The notes below the pieces were generated by a model. The model ran no database searches. It saw nothing but the letters and a program-made list of their open reading frames with translations, and was not told the origin of the DNA. The position numbers and the translations under genes are program-made. From Ephydatia muelleri (taxonomy: Eukaryota; Porifera; Demospongiae; Spongillida; Spongillidae): a DNA stretch of 64,000 nt. How positions within the stretch are numbered: the stretch's first letter is position 1; each line of letters opens with the position of its first letter. The stretch lies in assembly GCA_013339895.1 (NCBI GenBank), contig JABACO010000009.1:9080071-9144070 (forward strand), in the 5' to 3' direction. Shown here piece after piece: positions 55,219 through 64,000 of the stretch.

Positions 55219-56041
55219 CATAGATTATAGAATACAGGGATTGGAAACGGTAAAGATTACGGAATTGATCCGCATTTCACGATTCCGTAAATTATGTACC
55301 CTGGCCAGGGTACTTTTGTGAGCTTTGCCGAGAAAATAGTCGGTACATTTGAGAAACTTGTGCCCGATCCGGCTATCCAAAAGGTAAAAATACGTTTAAG
55401 AGGCATTTGTGGAGCAATTCCATTCAACACGGATATATCTGAGCTTCGACCCAAACGAACTTGCGAGCCATTTGCTCCTACAACACATGCACAACACATA
55501 AGAATTTTTGATCACGCCACTCAATATGCATCTCTGATTCAATATATGTCCTCAAATATTTTAGAACCCTGATCACTTTTCAGGGAAAAGTACACAAAAA
55601 ATACATTTTTTGGATATCATTATATGACATATTTACGATTTACAATGCCAGAACCCTTTGTAGGGACTCCAGAACGTTACTGCGCCACACTACCAACTAC
55701 GTAATCTATATGGGAACTCCCAAAATGGATTTATAATCTTTCCTGTGTCCAGGAAAATCCCACAACCACTACCCGATCACGTGGTAGCTACGATCGCTCA
55801 CTAGACTGGCTCAACTGAAACTCTGTAAAAAGAATAGTTAAAAGATTCTTTGATGTCAAAGAGGCTGTCCTCACACAGTTATAGGCTAAACAATGCCGAA
55901 AGAAGCTCTCTACAGAAGAATGTTTAACAGCTCACACGCCCACCAAAGGATTCGATGCGAAGCACGGTCATGTAACGGAACGTGACGTCACGTCACGTAA
56001 ATGTATACACCGTTTCCAATCCCTGTATTCTATAATCTATG
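55219..56041. mobile_element. 823-bp DNA transposon, CATAGATTATA ends, 7-bp target duplication
   Basis: Terminal inverted repeats CATAGATTATAGAATACAGG / CCTGTATTCTATAATCTATG, extending about 31 bp to GGGATTGGAAACGG. They are flanked by the direct repeat GTTCCAC (55212-55218 and 56042-56048). A 92-codon frame (55294-55572, MYPGQGTFVSFAEKIVGTF) has no recognised domain. The flanks match an uninterrupted paralogous site at about 57917-57965. Confidence 0.8.
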
Positions 56042-56048
56042 GTTCCAC

Positions 56049-56426
56049 CAAGTACTGGGCATTACAACGGAAGGTTTACCTGTGCTAAGTTGCTGCATAG
56101 TCTCGGCCTCTGACCCAAAATGGACGCAGCTCCGCATGTACATCACAATGATGTAATCCATCCGCGTGTGGGGGAAAAGATATACGTTCCCAATGACAAC
56201 TGATAGCAAAACTCCGAAAAACGCTAGGAGGGTTAGGTGGAACATCGGAGGCCAGTTTTATGAAATTAAACATGGGGTAGCATTTTGGAGGAAGGCCTGT
56301 CGTTAGTCTCGTACCCAGACCCAACTTTGCAGCTGCGAATGGACCGCTACGAAATTATTTTTTTCTGAGACTTAATACCGAGGGGGGGCACTTAATAAAC
56401 ACAACATTGTATGTATTTAATAATAT
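56049..56426. other. Flank with MITE arms
   Basis: CGCATGTACATCACAATGATGTAATCC-like core (about 56131-56162) and TAGTCTCGTACCCAGACCC (about 56303). No gene supported. Confidence 0.5.
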
Positions 56427-57437
56427 CATAGATTATATAGGAAGGGATTGGAAACGGATCACGTGCTGCAATACATTGCATTATCCAAGCTTCGGGCCGT
56501 CAGTGTAGTATCAATTAACACTTTCTTAGCGCCCACGTTACTATAACTTTTTCGAACAGCACAGTTATTTGTCTAGTTTGAGGCTTTCTCTTGTGTCCTA
56601 CGACTTGTTTGAGAGGTATGGATATTAAGAAATGCGTGTTTCTGACTGTAAATGTATTCAGACGCGAGTTTTTCAGTAGACCCGCGTTCCGTCTGTTAGC
56701 GATGCCTTTGTGGGCGTAAAGGAAACGATAGCTTCGTCGCATTGGCTATTTTTGTGCATAATCGACGGGATCTTACTAAGACAAATCGAACTCTATAGTT
56801 TTTGTCTCTATTGCACTTAGTACACTAACAAAAAAGTCAGTCACCGATAACCATTTGGACATGTGTGCGGTTGTGGGCGTGCAGCGCGTGCTGAGGCCTA
56901 TTTTTCCATTATTTTATTCGTTTGTCTGGTTGTGTACTGATCATATGAACGACCTGGTGTGTGGACAACGTACTTCCACGCTAAATACTCTTTTTTTTTT
57001 TCTCATTGGAATTCAGGTGTGAATGGGAAGACACCGTCGATTGCGACTCTCAAGTACGAAGAATTGTGAAAGGAAAAAGAGACAGAAGCTGTCCTTTTTG
57101 GTTTCTCTCCCTCTGCAATTGTACGTGAAAACGCCAGCTACAACCTTAGAACAGCTTTGTTGCAAGTTGAAGCAGCTAGCCTTACCTTTATCCCATATGC
57201 ATCGCATGTTTGAGTTTCGGATTGGGATTGTATACTGATACGTATCCAATACCAGAGACTTTCCGTCTAGATATAGGAAAGTGCATGTGTCCCCCCTACG
57301 CACAACTCTTTGTTTAAGTAAGTTACCAACAACAGTTACAGCATCGCAATCCGCCATTTTATTTTCTACTACACTGATGGAACCTGTTAATTGGTGTTAA
57401 AACGTCCCGTTTACAATCCCTTCCTATATAATCTATG
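56427..57437. mobile_element. 1011-bp DNA transposon of the same CATAGATTATA family
   Basis: TIRs CATAGATTATATAGGAAGGG and its near-perfect complement (one mismatch in GGGATTGGAAACGG), with 7-bp target duplication ATAATAT (56420-56426, 57438-57444). The longest internal frame is on the minus strand from 57357 (MADCDAVTVVGNLLKQRVV, 114 codons). It has no recognisable transposase motif, so the element is presumably non-autonomous. Confidence 0.8.
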
Positions 57438-57444
57438 ATAATAT

Positions 57445-58442
57445 ATTGTGGTCTAAGCAGATCTACGTGCGCCTGAGTTTAGGCGCACAATCAGAATGCA
57501 GAGCACTGTGGCGTCATTGGAAGTGCAATAAATTAATTAGTAGCTCGATAACATCATCTCACACGCAACAGCTCGCTTCGTGAGAATCGGCATAAAGCTG
57601 TGATAAGCTTTCTGTATGCGCTTCTCCGTGCTACCGTTTGCGTTTGACTGTTGCCGGAAGCATTGTGATCCCGCTGATCGCTTAATGAACGACCATGTAT
57701 AGACTCCCATCAAATGCATTACTACTTTTGGAAAAGTCTGATTTTAGATTTCAAACTGTAAGCAACGATGGCACCAGATGGTAAGGAGAAAGTACTTCCA
57801 GCACCAAAGCATCCCCTCTCAAATGGCACGCTTCAATACTAACAGTAGTAATCCCAAAGACAGTGTCTCCTCTAGCACCAATCTATCCCCTGACCCACAG
57901 GTTCACACTAAGTACTGTAGGCTGTCAGTTCCCCCACCAAGTATTGGGCGAGGTTTACCTTAGCAAGGCGCTAAAGTGTACATGTATGCCAATGAAAAGG
58001 GCCAAGTTGCACGTATATGATGCATAGACTCGGCCACTGACCCAACGGACGCAGCTCCGGAGTACATCACCGCTATGATGTCATCCATTCGCGTGGGTTG
58101 GGATTGGGGCCGAGGCATTGTGCATTGATATTGATGCGTACGTTCCCACTGACAACTGTACCTGAGACATATTGAAGTTTAGTACGGAATCCACAACATA
58201 TATGAATAACTGTTAATTGATGAGAGAATAAAGTATAAATCACTTTATATCTATCAACAAAACATGCATGCTACAACACAATTTATGGCCCGCTTCAGGT
58301 CATCTTTTACGTTACCGAGTTGGGGATTCGTATATTAATCCAGTCAGCCGATAAATTGGCCCGTTTCCAAGTTCTGCTGATTATAATTAATCAGCGGTTT
58401 CGAGTTTGTCTGCACTCTGTACCCTGTCCGCCTTCCCGGACA
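57445..58442. other. Spacer with the empty-site paralog and a MITE
   Basis: 57905-58170 is a direct repeat of 55195-55218 plus 56042-56230 without the 823-bp insertion. A diverged MITE lies at about 58020-58130. No protein gene supported. Confidence 0.6.
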
Positions 58443-61400
58443 ATGGACGACTCAAATACTATTGAGAGCTTTGGGCGATGCGAAGCAATAGGCACAGCCT
58501 CGGAACGTAAGCTAGCTTCGCTTTGAACTCTATCATGCGGTTTGCTCGCGTTTATAGGTCGTGTGGATCTTTTATCGATAGTTGTGTAGAAGCTGGTTCA
58601 TACGCGTACTGTATATATTACTAGTGCGACACAGCTGCGCTATCAGCGAAGAGGAGGGACATAGCGGGGTGGCCGAACCCAACAAAACTAAGTCGAGAAG
58701 AGGGTTTCACCTCTTTCGCAAACAGAAACGGTCAGCTATGTCATCTCAAGACTCGACGTTTCCGTTCGAATCCGACACGCCAAGAAGCTCAACTTCTCGC
58801 CAAGCGACGTTTGAAAGCGTCGAAGCTTCGCAGCTTCAGGATGAATTAGAGAAGGCGGATCTAATGGAAATGTTGATGTGCCCTTCCAAGGTCCTCCGAA
58901 CGAACGTAAATACAGTAAACGCGCCACCGTCTATTCAAGCCTCGCAGGGTGATGAAGCTGCAAGGACAACGTGGGACGTCGAGGCACGTTCGCACACGTG
59001 TAGTTACTTTAATGTCTAATGTCCGGGGCGTCATCCCGGGGGTACATTTGTACACCCAGATGTATCAGATTAATGCCGTGTTGTTATTGTGCACCAGAAC
59101 TGAAATCCAACAGCACATGTATGTTTGTCATGCATTGATAGCTCCGGGCAGAAATAGGTAAAGTTTAATTTCCTTCTAAAAACTTGTAACCAGTTTGCCA
59201 AAGTGAATCTCCCCCAGTCGCACCTAGCGCATACCTGGTACGCCTCAGAGGACCTCACTTTGGAAACTTGGTTAGAAGCTTTTAGAAGGAACAACACCAT
59301 GCCTATTTCTGCCCACAGCTAGAAATGCATGACAAACATACATGTGCTGTTAGATTTCAGTTCTGGTGCACAATAACGAAGCGGCCTTATTCTGAATGTC
59401 TGTACATATCTGGGTGTACAAATGTATCCCCGGGATGACGCCCAGGACATTAGACATTAAGCTCTGCAAATCATTTCTTTGTGTCATCTATACGATGCTT
59501 CACTGTCCAAAGAGTAATTATAATTGGTTTGTGGGTCTTCGTTCTAACAGCCAGCTCTGACGAAAGCACCCAGCTATGAGGGACAAGAGTACATTGTGCA
59601 GGTGACGCTGGACTCTGGCCACAACCTAGCCATCAGGGATAAATCTGGTGCGTGCATATACTGCTGTGTGTGTGTTGCAGCTATGTTAACCACTCCTCTT
59701 TCCCCTACCCACAGGAAGTAGTGACCCATATGTCAAGTTCAAACAAGAGCATTTCAAGTATCGGAGTGCATTTATCAACCAGAACCTTAACCCTCAGTGG
59801 AACGAGATAGTCTCATTTAAGACAACCGATCTCGCCAGTCCACTTCACATGCAAGTGTTTGACCATGATTATGGATCTGCTGATGATTTCATGGGTGCAG
59901 CCTCTGTGAACCTTGACGAATTTGCGGATGGACAGTATGTGTGCATGTATGTGTGTGTGTGTTTGTATATGTGTATGTGTGTGTGTGCGTATCAGTGCCA
60001 AGTATTTCCATCTGCTCTTGCCAGGGTTCACATGATAGATGTTGGCCTAAGTGATCCATGTTTCTCAAACGAGAATCTCGGCTACATTAGACTGTTCATA
60101 AAAATAGATTGCAATGATTCAAAGTTGTCCACCAAAATGGTAAGCTTTCACTTTCATTTCTCAATTGCAGCTTTTCATGTGTCATTTCATTAGCAGGATA
60201 ATAACAGCATGGAACTCGAACAGGATGTGAAGAAAATGGCAAAGAGCATTTTAACTGTGACCTTACTGAATGGTGAAGATCTGCCATCAATGGATGGCAA
60301 TGGTATGCTCTCAGCTGGCTAACGATTAATTTGTCTCTAAAGTTCTTCATATTTAGGAGCATTTAGTTATAAACGTGACTATGGGTGTTCAAGTGGAAAT
60401 GTTTTAGCCAGTTCTAAGGTGCACATGGAAGTCTTGCCTTCAATAGAAATGCCATGTTTAAATGTCTATAGAGGTTTGATGGTAAGGTCTATGGAAATGT
60501 TGTGTTTTAGTTTCTCAAAAGGCGCATTCTACAGTCCCAGTTAAGTGAGTTGCATGGCAGAAACCTCTGGAGAATACTTACAATGTAATCCATCCGCTGC
60601 TGTGAAAATCGGGTCTGGAACGAGTCTATTGACCAGTGGCGGATCTATCATAGGAAAAATGAAAGTGTTTCTTTCACTATCTGAAATGTTTAGCACATTG
60701 TATATCGTCTGTGTTCGAGGGCATGCTTGCATCCTTTCGATTGAACGCTAACTTGTTTATCAAACGCATGCACACACAACACTAACAAAAAAAAAAAACA
60801 CACACACACACAATCACATTCCTAAGGTCTCAGTGACCCATACTGTAAGTTCAGACTGGGTTCTCAGAAGTACACGAGCCAGGTTGGTTGTCTATTCTGA
60901 GGTTAAAGGTTAACCCCAGGATACCTTTGTATACCTCTGTGTATTTACATGTAGGACAATTATATCCATGACATGCATTGATTTGCATTCAGAATATGGC
61001 AGCCACTGGATACAGTAATCTTGACCTACTTTCACAGGTGCAGTTCAAAACCCTCAACCCTCAATGGAAAGAGGAATTTGACTTTAGAGTGTTTGAAGGA
61101 GATGACATGTTGAACATTGAAGTGTGGGACAGGGACTTCCCCTCAGCTGATGATTACATGGGAGTGTAAGTTAAGTACCAATGGAATTTCCCTGACTCCT
61201 TAACCTCTGTGCCTCTTGTCAGTTGCAATGTGGAGCTGGGGACCCTGGTACCAGACAAGACATATGATCTCACTCTCCCTCTGGTGGACAGTGGGTGTGG
61301 CTCCATCCACCTCCTCCTGTGTCTCTCTGGAATGGTGGTGAACGAGATGGACGAGTGTGATGGTCCTCAGAACGATGTCACTGAGGAGAGTTATGTGAGT

Positions 61401-63909
61401 GGAATTATATATATCTCCATAGTAATTATAATAATATTATATTTTTTAAAGGGTTGGATGAGTTCATTGAAACTGGAATCTATCAAAGATGTTGGACAGC
61501 TGAAAGTAAAAAGTGGGTGAGCACTAATAAGAACCTATGCCTAATAATTCTTATCACTTGCAGTTTGTGGGATCAGTGGAGTGAACATAGGAGGTTAGTG
61601 GAGGGAGGGGAGGTGGCCATAAGGGTGTGGCTAATGTCTTATCTGATCACACCACAGGGAATGCTAATCTGTTTGTTACACTGGAAGTTGGAAACTCTCA
61701 GATGAGGACAGATATTGTTTACAAGTGTGCAAGTCCCATGTGGAACAAAACCTTCTGCTTGTGAGCCCTCCCATTTCTTTCCTCCTCCCACCCTCCCCCT
61801 CCCTCCCTTCTTTCCCAACTGTAACTCAGATCACACCTCACATTACTAATTAACCATGACTTCAAATTTTGGTGCGTCCGAACCTCTCCAACCCCTCCCC
61901 CGTAATTCCTCCAACCCCCTCCCCTACTCCCTCCAACCCCCTACTCCCTCCAACCCCCCTACTCCCTCCAACCCCCTACTCCCTCCAACCCACTACTCCC
62001 TCCAACCCCCTACTCCCTCCAACCCCCACTCCCTCCAACCTCCCCCCACTCCCTCCAACCTCCCCCCTACTCCCTCCAACCCCCCTTACTCCCTCCAAAC
62101 CCACTCCCTCTAACCTCCCCTACTCTCCAATGCCCCCACTCCCTCTAATCCCCTCTATTCCCTCCAACCACCCCCTACTCCCTCCAACTCCTCCCCCCTA
62201 CTCCCTACAATCCCAACCCCTACCCTCTATCCCTTTACCTCCTCCACATCTGTCTCCTAAGAGAAGACATAGGTTACATTTCCCCTCCTTTTTTTTGCAC
62301 ATCTCAAATCTCTTGGTAATGCCCTTGGTGCTCTTATTGGTGGTCTTTGTAGAGATCTATGATTGCTGGATACGTGGTGGTCAGACACAGCATTGCAGCT
62401 AGGCTTTTTCCCTTTCATACGTCTAGTCCAGATAGTGAAATTGACTTCTTCATTACTTATGTGCATGTGTTACATTTGTGTACATGACAGCTCCACATGA
62501 GTGGACCAGGATTGGTAGGCGTCTGCATGAGTCCTCCGGCTGTTGCTAATGGCTGGGGGGGGGGGGGGGGGGGGGGGGGTGAGGGGGGGGTGTACTGTCC
62601 CATTTGCCAGGAATGATATATCCGCTGGCTACTACAATCCGAAGCGATTTCTGCCTGAGGTAACCTTGTTCTGAAGTTGCCATGGGTACCACAGTGGGGC
62701 CTTTTGATCACAGAACATTGCTCGTGTCCAAACATAATAAATCCAGCCTGTGTGGGATCTCTAATTGAACCATACAAAATAGCTGGTGTAATTATATGTA
62801 TTTCCCATTTGTAATGGTCTTTAGAACTTAGGCCTTTTGTGGATTTATTTTGTTAACCAATAAAAAATTACGTGGGATCACATTTTCTAGAAGGTGAGTG
62901 GATGTATGGAAACCACATCATACTCCTTTTGGTCAAATCAATCTAACATTTCTTCTCCCTCCTCCTTTCATCCCTCCCTCCATTCCCCCTCCCTCTTTCC
63001 TATTTGCTACATTGCACATCCATTATATGTTCTTCATACACACACACAGCAATGTTAAGGATATTCTCGAGGACCTTGAGGTGACAGTATACAATGAGCG
63101 CAAGACAGGCAAGAATGAATTTGTGGGGAAAGTGATTATTCCTCTACTTAGGGTAAGCCATTGGTCACACCATCTCTGGAAAGTGAAACCCTCCCTCCTC
63201 CCCTCCCCTGCTATCATACGAATATGAATGGCTGGAATAATTCTTGTCACACTGGAGTTAGATTTCGCCTCATTTTGTACATTCTACAGCTGAGGTGTGG
63301 GACTGCCAAGATGTATGCACTCAAGGACAAGCATTGCAATATGAAAGCGAAAGCAGGAGGTGTGGTCATGCTAGACTGTGATCTTGTCTACAACCATATA
63401 AGGGCAGGAATAAGGACATTCAGGCCAAGAGAAGTGCAGATGACAGAAGAGAAGTTTAACAGAAAGGTAAGATAGGGTAGATTGACATGCCTTAACAAGG
63501 TTGTTTTCAATGAAACTACTCTTTATTTAACATTCACTAATTTTGTGCAATTCCAGGTCATGATGTCCAATATTCGGAGAGCCACATATCTGGGCCGAAC
63601 ACTTCTGTCCACCTGGCATTTCATCCAAAGCCTGTGGTCCTGGGAAGACAAGGGGCTCTCTGCAATATCCTTCTTTGTAAGCCAGAGTCTCCTCCTCAGA
63701 TGTCACACAAATGGATCGTGTTTTCTTTGTAGCTGTTTGTCATGGCTTGTCTCCTGGCTGAGGTGTGGATGGTGTTCCCTCTCCTCATCCTCCTCCTCCT
63801 CTATGGGTACATGGTGGTCTACGTGAGAGGACACCACTTGTGGCAGATTGATAGCAGAAGAAAGTCAAGGCACAGAGATGAAGATGATGAAGAAGAGAGC
63901 TCAATGGAG
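58443..63909 (+). CDS. MCTP: MCTP-b: tandem paralog of MCTP-a, 3' end outside the window
   Basis: N-terminal exon about 58640-58985 (SRRGFHLFRKQKR, FPFESDTPRSSTS), then 59551-59647, 59715-59934, 60025-60139, 60197-60302, 60827-60882, 61038-61165, 61223-61394, 61452-61512, 61564-61593, 61658-61760, 63050-63152, 63290-63466, 63557-63676, 63733-63909. Exon sizes mirror MCTP-a. Exons 14-15 and their introns are almost identical to 52353-52746, so duplication or conversion was recent. A possible first exon 58443-58506 (MDDSNTIESFGRCEAIG, donor GTAAGC) ends in phase 1, whereas the next exon needs phase 2; the start is unsettled. The donor after the N-terminal exon has been lost or moved next to a 452-bp insertion at 59009. 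TM1 is included; TM2 and the tail lie beyond 64000. Confidence 0.85.
59009..59460. mobile_element. 452-bp foldback element bounded by TTAA, in MCTP-b intron 1
   Basis: The ends read TTAATGTCTAATGTCC and GGACATTAGACATTAA. The arms are reverse-complementary over much of the element (GGGCGTCATCCC, TGTACACCCAGAT, CAGCACATGTATGTTTGTCA). TTAA at both ends fits piggyBac-type target choice, but the transposase family is inferred only from that. Confidence 0.75.
61905..62235 (+). repeat. Pyrimidine-rich minisatellite in MCTP-b intron 11
   Basis: Units of 16-18 bp, CCCCCTACTCCCTCCAA type. The same intron in MCTP-a is only 132 bp; here it is 1289 bp. Confidence 0.9.
62556..62588. repeat. G homopolymer tract
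   Basis: G run broken by TGA, in the enlarged MCTP-b intron 11. Confidence 0.9.
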
Positions 63910-64000
63910 GTGAGAACTTACACCACTACAAGCACCTCTCACATGTGGAGTTGATGTGTGCACTCACATTGCCCACACACATGCACACACATACTTGCAC

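Noticed and set aside
56427..57437. Host gene starting MADCDAV on the minus strand
   Set aside because: It lies wholly between the transposon TIRs, has no recognised domain and no supporting downstream exon.

Overview
The window is genomic DNA from an animal. Genes are split by GT-AG introns and the proteins are closely metazoan (ELP1, MCTP, alkaline ceramidase, CCDC122-like, FBXW-like, EFL1). Genes are compact and close together, while introns and spacers are full of microsatellites, minisatellites, C/G homopolymers and small DNA transposons. An early-branching invertebrate such as a sponge would fit, but this is a guess: nothing in the sequence fixes the phylum.

Layout. (1) 1-16.8 kb is a cluster of small atypical dual-specificity phosphatase (DUSP) genes. 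Each has the same three exons (short N-terminal exon, catalytic exon, C-terminal helix exon), with both splice phases conserved. Four copies are intact (5.68-6.34 minus, 6.66-7.36 plus, 10.27-11.04 minus, 16.17-16.84 minus). Four are broken (0.53-0.92, 8.44-9.08, 11.19-11.96, 14.36-15.11, all plus). Two large inverted duplications (arms about 1.3 kb each) pair an intact minus-strand copy with a decayed plus-strand copy. The 3' part of an EFL1 gene (2.27-4.85 kb) lies among them, frame-disrupted in this sequence. (2) 16.9-22.7 kb holds a hAT/ZMYM1-like fragment, a single-exon FBXW-like F-box gene, and a complete five-exon alkaline ceramidase on the minus strand. (3) The ceramidase start codon is 35 bp from the start codon of a divergent six-exon coiled-coil (CCDC122-like) gene (22.67-24.74 kb). 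(4) 25.9-31.3 kb is a decayed non-LTR element with a restriction-like endonuclease (minus), abutting a 5'-truncated Ty3/Gypsy pol (plus). (5) 31.39-47.58 kb is a complete ELP1 gene whose 32 exons join in frame to 1281 residues; several introns are dominated by minisatellites. (6) 49.0-53.6 kb is a complete 19-exon MCTP gene. A tandem paralog begins near 58.5 kb and runs off the right edge. Between them lie small DNA transposons, including a family with a CATAGATTATA terminus and 7-bp target duplications, and a natural empty site for one of them.

Genes and functions are unrelated across the window: wobble-uridine tRNA modification (ELP1), 60S maturation (EFL1), ceramide hydrolysis, membrane C2 proteins, ubiquitin adaptor, phosphatases. 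The most unusual features are two minisatellites that have amplified an exon-end/5'-splice-site junction (EFL1 and ELP1 intron 17), the palindromic DUSP cluster, the 35-bp divergent promoter, a likely 34-nt intron, and GC-AG introns. Exon boundaries were derived by reading frame and splice-site phase by eye, not by transcripts.
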